Origin: Pseudacidovorax sp. NFM-22
GTDB lineage: Bacteria > Pseudomonadota > Gammaproteobacteria > Burkholderiales > Burkholderiaceae_C
DNA length: 64,000 nucleotides
Reading direction: 5' to 3'
NCBI RefSeq assembly: GCF_021401245.1
Contig: NZ_JACBFY010000007.1
Location: 248,001 to 312,000, forward strand
Shown: positions 1 to 7,132 of the stretch, one piece after another
How the letters are laid out: every line of letters begins with the position of its first letter
Numbering within the stretch: position 1 is the first letter of the stretch
The notes under the pieces: generated by a model
The model's database searches: none
Told to the model about the DNA's origin: nothing
Seen by the model: only the letters and a program-made list of their open reading frames with translations
Translations under genes and position numbers: made by a program

Positions 1-452
1 ACGCCTACCTGATGCTGAGCGCGCCGCAGATCGGCGTGCGCCACGCGCGCCGGCTGGTGGGTACCGGCGCCGTGCTGCGCAGCCAGTGGCCGGACGGTGT
101 GCCGCTGGCGGACGAGATCGGCGTCTCGCCCGCCGTCTCGCCCAAGTTCCCCAACATCTCCATTCCCTACGGCGCGCTGGTGCCGCAGTCGCTGGACGGG
201 CTGCTGGCCTGCGGGCGCCACATCTCCTGCGACCGCAACTCGCATGGCTTCATGCGCGAGATCCCGCAATGCTGGATCACCGGGCAGGCCGCGGGCGTGG
301 CAGCGGCACTGGCCTCGCGCGGCGGCATCGCTCCGCGTGAGGTGGACATCGGCGCCCTGCAATCGGCGCTGATCGCGCAGGGCGTGTACCTGCGCCCCGG
401 CGCCACCGGCAATGCGGCGGCGCCGGCGGGCGAGCCGGCCACGACCGCCTGA
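1..452 (+). CDS. FAD-dependent oxidoreductase, C-terminal part (5' end outside window)
   Basis: The reading frame is open from the left edge to the TGA at 450-452, so only the C-terminal part (about 149 residues) is present. The segment GLLACGRHISCDRNSHGFMR followed by ITGQAAGVAAALA is typical of the C-terminal FAD-binding return of the FAD_oxidored (PF12831-like) family, where the Gly/Ala-rich GQAAG motif closes the flavin site. These enzymes oxidise small organic acids or act as fumarate-reductase-like flavoproteins; the substrate cannot be told from this part. It lies on the same strand as the IclR, aconitase X and dehydratase genes that follow and may belong to the same catabolic locus. 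The family call is fairly safe; the role is unknown. Confidence 0.75.
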   Translation, partial: AYLMLSAPQIGVRHARRLVGTGAVLRSQWPDGVPLADEIGVSPAVSPKFPNISIPYGALVPQSLDGLLACGRHISCDRNSHGFMREIPQCWITGQAAGVAAALASRGGIAPREVDIGALQSALIAQGVYLRPGATGNAAAPAGEPATTA

Positions 453-522
453 ACCGGGGCGGCCCGCGCGCATGACGATCTACAGTGGCCGGTCCTCCTC
501 AGCCGCATCCGCATCCCTGCCC

Positions 523-1368
523 ATGACGCCCTCCGACAAGGCCGCCGTGCCCGATTCCTCCGACCTGCGTGCCGAGCGCGGCGACACCGTCAGCGCGCTG
601 GAGCGCGGCCTTTCGCTGCTGCGCTGCTTCAGCGAAGACCGGCCCGTGCTGGGCCATGCCGAGATGGCGCGCATGACCGGCATCCCCCGCCCCACGGTCA
701 ACCGGCTGGTGGCCACGCTGCTGGCCAACGGCATGCTCAAGCCGGCGGCCGTGGCCGACCGCTTCATGCTGGGGCCCGGCGTGGTGTCGCTTGCGCGTGT
801 CTTCCTGGGCAGCCTGGACGTGCGCGCCGTGGCCCGGCCGCACATGCAGGCGCTGGCCGAAGAAGGCGGCGCCTCGGTCTACCTGGCGGTGCGCGACGGC
901 ATGGAGATGGTGCTGATCGAGGCCTGCCGGCCGCGCTCGTCCATGCTCTCGCCGCGGCTGGACGTGGGCTCCCGCGCGCCCCTGCCCAACTCGGCGCTGG
1001 GCCGTGCCTACCTGGCGGCGCTGACGCCCGCGGCGCGGGAGCAGCTGATCGATTCCATGCGGCTGCTGCGCGGCCCCGAGTGGGACGCCATTGCGCAGCC
1101 GCTGCAGCGCGCCCTCACGCAGGCCTCGCGCACCGGCTGGACGCTGTCGCTGGGCGAGTTCCACCGCGAGATCAACTCGGTGTCGGTGCCGCTCATCGGC
1201 CCGGGCGACGAGGTGATGGCGCTCAATGCCGGCGGCGCCGCCTTCGTCTTCACCGAGGAGCGGCTGCGCGAAGAGGTCGGCCCGCGCCTGCGCGAACTGG
1301 CCCGCCAGATCGCCCGCGAGATCGGCGGGCGGCTGCCGCTGGAGGCGGACGCGGCGTCGTCGCCCTGA
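523..1368 (+). CDS. IclR family transcriptional regulator
   Basis: About 281 residues, the usual IclR length. Residues about 22-85 form the N-terminal winged helix (ALERGLSLLRCFSEDRP, then GIPRPTVNRLVATLL as recognition helix). The rest is the GAF-like effector domain (VARPHMQALAEEGGASVYLA; LDVGSRAPLPNSALGRAYLA). I chose ATG 523 because the homologous region begins soon after; an in-frame ATG at 472 would add 17 residues. The gene sits 58 bp before the aconitase X large subunit on the same strand, so it probably controls the AcnX-IlvD-Bug operon. IclR proteins usually respond to an aromatic or small organic acid, but the ligand is not visible here. Confidence 0.9.
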   Translation: MTPSDKAAVPDSSDLRAERGDTVSALERGLSLLRCFSEDRPVLGHAEMARMTGIPRPTVNRLVATLLANGMLKPAAVADRFMLGPGVVSLARVFLGSLDVRAVARPHMQALAEEGGASVYLAVRDGMEMVLIEACRPRSSMLSPRLDVGSRAPLPNSALGRAYLAALTPAAREQLIDSMRLLRGPEWDAIAQPLQRALTQASRTGWTLSLGEFHREINSVSVPLIGPGDEVMALNAGGAAFVFTEERLREEVGPRLRELARQIAREIGGRLPLEADAASSP

Positions 1369-1426
1369 CAGCCTGCGCACCCCACCACCGCACAACGACA
1401 AAAGACCCGAGACAAGGACCCGCCCC

Positions 1427-2722
1427 ATGCACCTGAGCGACGAAGAGAAGGCCATGTACGACGGCCGCGACGGCCCGGCCGTGCAGAAGGCCATGGACCT
1501 GCTCGTGCGCTATGGCGAGGCGCTGGGGGCCGAGCGCCTGGTGGAGACGCGCAACGTCTGCGCCACCATCACCTCCACCACGCCCTTCCAGCGGGACTTT
1601 GCGCAGACGCGCGGCGGCATGGATGCGGTGTTCTCCGAATTCAGCCTGGACAGCCAGGAGGTGGTGCCGATCCCGAAGTTCAAGGTCTTCACCAGCCACC
1701 TGCAGCTGGGCTTCGACCCCGGCCAGCCCGAGCGCATGGGCATCGACACCCAGACCCTGCAGTTCTACGAGCGCAGCGAGCGCCATGCGGCCGGCCTGGG
1801 CGCGCAGATCATGAACACCTGCACGCCCTACCAGGTGGGCAACGTGCCCACCCGCGGCGAGCACTGCGCGTGGATGGAATCGTCGGCGGTCGTCTACTGC
1901 AACTCGGTGCTCGGCGCCCGCACCAACACCGAGGGCCGCGAAAGCTGCGGCGCGGCCATGCTCACCGCCCGCATCCCCGACTGGGGCTACCACCGCGACG
2001 AGAACCGCCACGCCACCCACCTCGTCGAGCTGGACGTGGACGTGGAGTCCGTGCAGGACTGGGGCCTGCTCGGCTACTTCATCGGCGAGCAGGTGCAAAG
2101 CGGCGTGCCCGTGGTGCACCGGCGCGGCCGCGATATCGGCCGCGCGCCCAATCTGCCGCGGCTCAAGCACTTCGGCGCCGCAGCCGCGTCCTCCGGCGGT
2201 GTGGAGCTGTTCCACCTGGTCGGCATCACGCCCGAGGCGCCGACGCTGGAACATGCGCTGGGCGGCAAGAAACCCGTCGAGGTGCTGCGCTACGGTCCGG
2301 CCGAGCGTCGCGCCGCCTACGAGCGGCTCAACACCACCGCGCGCGAGGCCGAGATCCAGTACGTGATGCTGGGCTGCCCGCACTACACCATCGAGCAGAT
2401 CTGGGAAGCCGCGCAGCTGCTGGAAGGGCGCCGACTGCACCCCGACGTGCAGCTGTGGATCTTCACGCCCCGCGCCATCAAGGCGCTGGCGGATCGCAGC
2501 GGCCACACCCGCATCATCGAAGAAGCGGGCGGCGTGCTGATGACCGACAGCTGCTCGGCCATGAGCCGCGCCGTGCCGCCCGGCACCCGCGCCGTCGCGC
2601 TGGACTCGGCCAAGCAGGCGCACTACCTGCCGGCCATCCTGGGCGTGCAGGCGTGGTTCGGCAGCACGGCCGAGTGCATCGAAGCGGCGTGCACCGGCCG
2701 CTGGCAAGGCGGTCTGAAGTGA
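1427..2722 (+). CDS. Aconitase X large (catalytic) subunit, AcnX/DUF521
   Basis: About 431 residues, matching the stand-alone large subunit of aconitase X. Characteristic stretches are MNTCTPYQVGNVPTRGEHCA (Cys132, Cys147), VVYCNSVLGARTNTEGRE (Cys158) and TDSCSAMSRAVPPGTRAVAL near the C-terminus; these cysteines are candidates for the iron or iron-sulfur ligands. Characterised bacterial AcnX proteins include cis-3-hydroxy-L-proline dehydratases; archaeal ones include a phosphomevalonate dehydratase. The small subunit is the next gene. No proline racemase, epimerase or ketimine reductase is in the window, and the partner here is an IlvD/Edd dehydratase, so the substrate is left open. Start chosen at ATG 1427 (MHLSDEEKAMYDG), the conserved N-terminus of the family. 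Confidence 0.9.
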   Translation: MHLSDEEKAMYDGRDGPAVQKAMDLLVRYGEALGAERLVETRNVCATITSTTPFQRDFAQTRGGMDAVFSEFSLDSQEVVPIPKFKVFTSHLQLGFDPGQPERMGIDTQTLQFYERSERHAAGLGAQIMNTCTPYQVGNVPTRGEHCAWMESSAVVYCNSVLGARTNTEGRESCGAAMLTARIPDWGYHRDENRHATHLVELDVDVESVQDWGLLGYFIGEQVQSGVPVVHRRGRDIGRAPNLPRLKHFGAAAASSGGVELFHLVGITPEAPTLEHALGGKKPVEVLRYGPAERRAAYERLNTTAREAEIQYVMLGCPHYTIEQIWEAAQLLEGRRLHPDVQLWIFTPRAIKALADRSGHTRIIEEAGGVLMTDSCSAMSRAVPPGTRAVALDSAKQAHYLPAILGVQAWFGSTAECIEAACTGRWQGGLK

Positions 2723-2852
2723 AACACCCCCCATGCCGCTTCGCGGCTCCCCCCTCCCTCGCGCCTTCGGCTTGGAGGGGGGCGCACCCGCAGGCCTGGC
2801 AAAGCCAGTTCCTGGGGTGCCCTGGCTTGGCCTGCTCCGCGGCCACTCGATC
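2723..2852 (+). repeat. GC-rich palindromic intergenic element between the AcnX subunit genes
   Basis: The 130 bp between two genes whose products form one enzyme hold a strong inverted repeat: CCCCCCTCC at 2749-2757 pairs with GGAGGGGGG at 2774-2782 around a spacer containing TTCG. A smaller hairpin follows, CTGGC 2796-2800 with GCCAG 2804-2808. An ATG at 2733 is in frame with the small subunit, so the element could be misread as a 40-residue N-terminal extension (PLRGSPLPRAF...); it has no resemblance to the family. It looks like a dispersed intergenic repeat of the sort common in GC-rich betaproteobacteria, an inference from its form. I saw no second copy in this window. Confidence 0.6.
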
Positions 2853-3332
2853 ATGAGCAATCGTCCCGACACGGCACCGAACCCGGTCCCCGACTTCGTG
2901 CTGCACGGCCGCAAGGTGGTGGGCGGCGTGGTCGAGGCCGAGGCGCTGGTCACGCACGAGCGCATCTCGGGCTGGGGCGGCATCGATCCGCGCACGGGCA
3001 CCGTCATCGAGATCGGCCACGCGCTGCGCGGCCAGAGCTTCGCCGGCAAGGTGCTGGTGTTCCCGGGCGCCAAGGGCTCCTCGGGCTGGTCGGCCATGTT
3101 CCACACGGCGCGACTGCTCAAGGCGGCGCCCGCGGCCTTCCTGTTCAACGAGATGACCACCAAGATGGCGCTGGGCGCCGTGGTCACCCACGCCCCCTCG
3201 CTCACCGACTTCGACCGCGATCCGCTGGCCTGCATCGAGACGGGCGACCGCGTGCGCGTCGATGCCGAGCGCGGCACGGTGGAAGTGTTCAAGCGGCCGC
3301 GTGCCGCCCACGATGGAGACCAGACTGCATGA
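2853..3332 (+). CDS. Aconitase X small (swivel) subunit, DUF126
   Basis: About 159 residues, the length of the stand-alone AcnX swivel domain. The key signature is PGAKGSSGWS at residues 71-80, the serine-containing loop that this domain places into the active site formed with the large subunit. GRKVVGGVVEAEALVTHERISGWGGIDP near the N-terminus is also typical. Start chosen at ATG 2853 because upstream in-frame sequence lies in the palindromic element. The stop overlaps the IlvD/Edd start by 4 bp (ATGA at 3329-3332), so the small subunit and the dehydratase are translationally coupled. That coupling suggests the two dehydratases act in one pathway. Confidence 0.88.
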   Translation: MSNRPDTAPNPVPDFVLHGRKVVGGVVEAEALVTHERISGWGGIDPRTGTVIEIGHALRGQSFAGKVLVFPGAKGSSGWSAMFHTARLLKAAPAAFLFNEMTTKMALGAVVTHAPSLTDFDRDPLACIETGDRVRVDAERGTVEVFKRPRAAHDGDQTA

Positions 3333-5041
3333 CCGAACGACGACGCCCGCTGCGCAGCAACTTCCCGCGCGGCTCCTACCTCTGGTCGGTGCGCAATGCG
3401 CACTGGCGCGCCCTCGGCATTCCCGAGGCCGATTGCGAGAAGCCCAAGATCGCCGTGGTCAACAGCTCGTCCGAGCTGGCCGCCTGCTTCAGCCACCTGG
3501 ACCGCGTGGCCCAGGTGCTCAAGGACGCGATCCGCGCCGCCGGCGGCGTGCCCTTCGAGATCCGCACCGCGGCGCCCAGCGACTTCATCACCGGCGCCGG
3601 TGCGCGCGGCGCCTACATGCTGGCGGCGCGTGACCTGGTGACCAACGACATCGAGGTGGCCGTGGAAGGCGCCCAGCTCGACGGCATGGTCTGCCTGACC
3701 TCCTGCGACAAGACCGTGCCCGGCCAGCTGATGGCGGCGGCGCGGCTCAACATCCCGACGCTCATGGTGCCCTGCGGCTACCAGCCCAGCGGCGAGTGGC
3801 AGGGCAGGCATGTCGACATCGAGGACGTGTTCATCGGCGCCATGCATGCGGTGACCGGCAACCTGCCCGTCGACGACCTGGTGGGCATGAGCCGCGAGGC
3901 CATCCGCGGCCCCGGCGTGTGCTCGGGCATGGGCACGGCCAACTCCATGCACATCGTCTGCGAGGCGCTGGGCATGGCCCTGCCCGGCAGTGCACCCGTG
4001 GCGGCGCTCGGCGACAAGATGATGGCCGACGTGCGCGCCGCCGGCACCCGCATCGTCCACATGGTGTGGGACGACCTCAAGCCCCGCGACATCCTGGGGC
4101 CCGGCGCCTTCGCCAACGCGGTGCGCGCCGTGCTGGCGGTCGGCGGCTCGCTCAACTGCGCCAAGCACCTGCAGGCCGTGGCCACCGAAGGCGACTGCGG
4201 CGTGGACGTGTACGGCCTGTTCGACCAGCTCGGCCCGAAGACGCCGGTGCTGGCCGGCGTGCGCCCCGTGGGCGAGCAGACCATCGAGGCCTTCGAGGCC
4301 GCCGGCGGCTGTCGCGCGCTGATGAAACAGCTGGCACCGCTGCTGGACCTGGGCGCACTCACCGTCACCGGCGCCACGGTGGCCGACAACCTGCGCCATG
4401 CCGAGGTGGCCGACCCCGAGGTGATCCGCCACGTCGACCGGCCGGTCAGCGCCCATCCCGCCATCGTGCTGCTGCGCGGCAACCTGGCACCGGAGTCGGG
4501 CCTCATCAAGGCCGGCATCGGCGAGCGCAAGGTGCGGCGCTTCACGGGCCCCGCGCTGTGCTTCTGGAGCAGCGACGAGGCCATCGCCGCGCTGAAGGAC
4601 GGCCGCATCCAGCCGGGCCAGGTGGTGGTGATGCGCGGCGCCGGCGTGCGCGGCGGGCCGGCCATGGGCGGGGGCGCCTCGCGCGTGGTCTTCGCCATCG
4701 ACGGCGCGGGCCTGGGCGACCAGGTGGCGCTGCTGACCGACGGGCATCTCTCGGGCCTGGTGTGCAAGGGCCTGGTCGTGGCCGAGGTGGCGCCCGAGGC
4801 GGCCCTCGGCGGCCCCCTGGGCCTGGTGCGCGACGGCGACCTCGTCACCATCGACCTGGACGAGCGGCGGCTGGCCGTGGACCTCACCGACGCTGAACTC
4901 CAGCAGCGGCGCGACACCTGGCAACCACCGCCGCCGCAGCATGACCGCGGCTGGCTGCAGCAGTACCGCCGCATGGTGGGCCCGCTGCCGCACGGCGCGG
5001 TGATGGTGCGCAGCGAAGCGCCCATCGCGCCCGGCCGCTGA
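3329..5041 (+). CDS. IlvD/Edd family dehydratase (sugar-acid or dihydroxy-acid type)
   Basis: About 570 residues, full length for the family. Three cysteines that ligate the Fe-S cluster in the family are present: Cys53 (SSELAACFSHL), Cys126 (TSCDKTVPG) and Cys198 (GPGVCSGMGTANS). The C-terminal half carries LLRGNLAPESGLIKAG and LLTDGHLSGLVCKG. Such enzymes remove water from 2,3-dihydroxy acids to give 2-keto-3-deoxy acids; members act on dihydroxy-isovalerate, phosphogluconate or aldonates. Its coupling to aconitase X and a nearby Bug receptor argues for catabolism and against branched-chain amino acid synthesis. The sequence differs clearly from the second IlvD/Edd gene at 27508, so the two are probably not redundant. 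Confidence 0.88.
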   Translation: MTERRRPLRSNFPRGSYLWSVRNAHWRALGIPEADCEKPKIAVVNSSSELAACFSHLDRVAQVLKDAIRAAGGVPFEIRTAAPSDFITGAGARGAYMLAARDLVTNDIEVAVEGAQLDGMVCLTSCDKTVPGQLMAAARLNIPTLMVPCGYQPSGEWQGRHVDIEDVFIGAMHAVTGNLPVDDLVGMSREAIRGPGVCSGMGTANSMHIVCEALGMALPGSAPVAALGDKMMADVRAAGTRIVHMVWDDLKPRDILGPGAFANAVRAVLAVGGSLNCAKHLQAVATEGDCGVDVYGLFDQLGPKTPVLAGVRPVGEQTIEAFEAAGGCRALMKQLAPLLDLGALTVTGATVADNLRHAEVADPEVIRHVDRPVSAHPAIVLLRGNLAPESGLIKAGIGERKVRRFTGPALCFWSSDEAIAALKDGRIQPGQVVVMRGAGVRGGPAMGGGASRVVFAIDGAGLGDQVALLTDGHLSGLVCKGLVVAEVAPEAALGGPLGLVRDGDLVTIDLDERRLAVDLTDAELQQRRDTWQPPPPQHDRGWLQQYRRMVGPLPHGAVMVRSEAPIAPGR

Positions 5042-5140
5042 AGGCCGGCGCCTTCTTCTCTGTCTCCCCTGTTTCAGGCCGCCGGTCGATGGTGGCCAGG
5101 GCGCCCGTGCGCGCCTTCTTGACGACGAAAGGAATCGACG

Positions 5141-6115
5141 ATGCGACGCAGAACCTTGCTGGGCGCCAGCGGCGCGCTGGCCGCCCTGTCCCTGGGCACC
5201 ACCGCCACCCAGGCCGCCACCGACGGCTATCCCAACCGGCCGTTGCGGCTGCTGGTCGGCTTCTCGCCGGGCGGGGGGGCTGACTCGCTCACCCGCGTGA
5301 TCGCCGAAGGCCTGGGCCGCGAACTGGGCCAGCAGGTGGTGGTGGACAACCGCCCCGGCGCCGACGGCGTGATCGCCGCGCAGGCCGTCTCGGCGGCGGC
5401 GCCGGACGGCTACACGCTGCTCATGGGCACCAATACCGCGATGGTGGCGGCCCCCACGGTGCGCCCCAAGCCACCCTACGACCCTTTCAAGGCCTTCACG
5501 CCCATCAGCTCGGCCGGGCAGTTCTCGATGTTCCTGGTGGTGCCGGCGAGCCTGCCCGTGCGCAGCGTGGACGAGCTGCTGGCCTGGATCGACAGCGGCA
5601 AGGGCGCGCCCTACAACTCGGCCTCCAGCAACAGTGCGTCGGAGCTGGCCATGCTGCAGCTGCTGGGCAAGCGGCCGGTGGTCAACGCGCGCTACAAGGG
5701 CGACTCGCAGGCCATGACCGACCTGCTGGGCGGCCAGGTGCAGATGATGTTCACCACCGGCACGCTGGCGCCCGGCTTCGTCAAGGAGGGCCGCATCCGC
5801 GCGCTGGTGACCCTGCTGCCCAAGCGCAGCGAGCTGCTGCCCCAGGTGCCCACCGCCACCGAGCTGGGCCTGGGCAAGCTCACCATCACGCCCTGGGCGG
5901 GATTCTTCGGGCCGCCGGGGCTGCCGCCAGCGCTCACGCAGCGCCTGTCCGAAGCGCTGCAGCGCACGCTGGCCCAGCCGGGGGTACGCGCCCAGCTGGC
6001 CGAACAGGCCTTCGACGGGCATGGCATGTCGCCCGAGCAGTTCGCCCGCTTCTTCCGGGTGCAGTACGACGCCTTCGGCGAGACGCTGCGGTCCAGCGGC
6101 ATCAAGTTCGAGTAG
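5141..6115 (+). CDS. Bug/TctC family periplasmic substrate-binding receptor (1 of 5)
   Basis: 324 residues with an export signal (MRRRTLLGASGALAALSLGT, arginine-rich and possibly Tat-like) and cleavage near TQAATDG. The body has the family landmarks: YPNRPLRLLVGFSPGGGADSL at the start, VVDNRPGADGVIAAQAV, the conserved PDGYTLLMG, and a late YKGDSQAMTDLLGGQVQMMF. Such proteins bind carboxylates in the periplasm and usually hand them to a TctAB membrane pair; none is present here. It follows the IlvD/Edd gene by 99 bp and a ribosome site (AAAGGA) precedes ATG 5141. It is the probable receptor for the acid handled by the AcnX/IlvD enzymes. The 3' end overlaps the converging LysR gene by 14 bp. 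Confidence 0.9.
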   Translation: MRRRTLLGASGALAALSLGTTATQAATDGYPNRPLRLLVGFSPGGGADSLTRVIAEGLGRELGQQVVVDNRPGADGVIAAQAVSAAAPDGYTLLMGTNTAMVAAPTVRPKPPYDPFKAFTPISSAGQFSMFLVVPASLPVRSVDELLAWIDSGKGAPYNSASSNSASELAMLQLLGKRPVVNARYKGDSQAMTDLLGGQVQMMFTTGTLAPGFVKEGRIRALVTLLPKRSELLPQVPTATELGLGKLTITPWAGFFGPPGLPPALTQRLSEALQRTLAQPGVRAQLAEQAFDGHGMSPEQFARFFRVQYDAFGETLRSSGIKFE

Positions 6116-7037
6116 CCGGCGTCGCGGGCGGCGGCACCGTGCTGCGCCCGTCGTGGAACACGCGCGTCACGCAGGTACGCAGCCATTGGTGCGCCTCGTC
6201 ACCCTCGTGGCGCGGATGCCAGGCCATGCGCGTGGGCTCGGTCTGCACCGCCACCGGCAGCTTGAACAAGGCGAGGCCCAGCGGCTCGGCCATCTTGCGG
6301 GCGGTGCGGGTGGAGGCGGTGGCCACCAAGTCGGAGCGCGAGGCGGCGATCAGGGCCGTGAAGGTGCTGGGCACCAGCAGGGCCACGTCGCGCGTCAGCC
6401 CCGCCTCGGCCAATGCGCGGTCCACGGAGGCGGGCTCGCCCGCGCGGGGCGAGGTGTCGACGTGGCGGGCGCCGGCGTAGCGCGCCAGCGTCATGCGGCC
6501 CTTGAGCAGCGGATGACCGGCGCGCGCCGCGCCCATCAGCGGCTGCGCGGCCAGCAGCACGGCCTGGGCGCGGGTGTCGGCCCGGCGCACGGCGCCGATC
6601 TCCAGGTCGATGCGGCCTTCGCGCAGGGCCCCCGGGTCGAGGGGTGCTTCGGGCAGCCACTGCAGGCTGGCGTGCGGCATGCGCTCGGCCAGCGCCTGCG
6701 CGATCACGACGCCATAGGCCACGGCCCAGCCCTCGGGCGCGCGCACGACGAAGCGGCGCGGCTGGGCCTGCCAGTCCTGTCCTGCCGTGGCGCGCAGCGC
6801 CTGGGCCTGGGCCAGCAGCTGGCGCACCGGCTCCGCCAGCGCCAGGGCGCGCGGGGTAGGCACCAGCCGGCGGCCCGCACGCACGAGGATCGGGTCCTCG
6901 AACACCTCGCGGATGCGCGCCAGGGTGTGGCTCATGGCGGGCGTGCTCAGGTGCATGCGGGTCGCGGCGGCCGTGACGCTGCCCGTGGCCAGCAGGGCGT
7001 CAAGGGCAGCCAGCAGGTTGAGGTCGTACTGTTTCAT
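6102..7037 (-). CDS. LysR family transcriptional regulator
   Basis: About 311 residues from ATG 7037 (MKQYDLNLLAALDALLATGS). The helix-turn-helix spans residues about 18-45 (VTAAATRMHLSTPAMSHTLARIRE), followed by DPILVRAGRRLVPTPRA; the rest is the effector-binding domain. The MKxYDLNLL start and DPILVR motif place it in the NodD/NahR-like branch, whose ligands are often aromatic. It is divergent from the MFS exporter at 7133, sharing a 95-bp intergenic region, so the exporter is the likely target. Its stop lies inside the last codons of the Bug receptor on the other strand. Confidence 0.9.
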   Translation of the reverse strand: MKQYDLNLLAALDALLATGSVTAAATRMHLSTPAMSHTLARIREVFEDPILVRAGRRLVPTPRALALAEPVRQLLAQAQALRATAGQDWQAQPRRFVVRAPEGWAVAYGVVIAQALAERMPHASLQWLPEAPLDPGALREGRIDLEIGAVRRADTRAQAVLLAAQPLMGAARAGHPLLKGRMTLARYAGARHVDTSPRAGEPASVDRALAEAGLTRDVALLVPSTFTALIAASRSDLVATASTRTARKMAEPLGLALFKLPVAVQTEPTRMAWHPRHEGDEAHQWLRTCVTRVFHDGRSTVPPPATPATRT

Positions 7038-7049
7038 CGGGCGAAACCA

Positions 7050-7081
7050 TCGATTTCGGACATTGCACTGTACGGAATCGA
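7050..7081. promoter_or_regulatory. Candidate LysR operator in the LysR/MFS divergent promoter
   Basis: Inverted repeat TCGATT (7050-7055) and AATCGA (7076-7081) separated by 20 bp, between the starts of the LysR gene (7037) and the exporter gene (7133). LysR regulators normally bind such dyads in the shared promoter of the divergent gene. The match is short and no footprint supports it. Confidence 0.35.
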
Positions 7082-7132
7082 CGAGCATCCGGACACTGCG
7101 GCGCATCGCCCATTCCCCGAGCTTCTCCCGCC

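Noticed and set aside
2733..2852. 40-residue N-terminal extension of the AcnX small subunit
   Set aside because: It is the translation of the palindromic element and has no resemblance to the DUF126 family.
1250..6022. A 1590-codon open frame on the minus strand
   Set aside because: It runs antisense to the IclR, AcnX, dehydratase and receptor genes, which all have clear family motifs. Its translation is His/Arg/Gly/Ala-rich without domains, as expected for the reverse of GC-rich genes.
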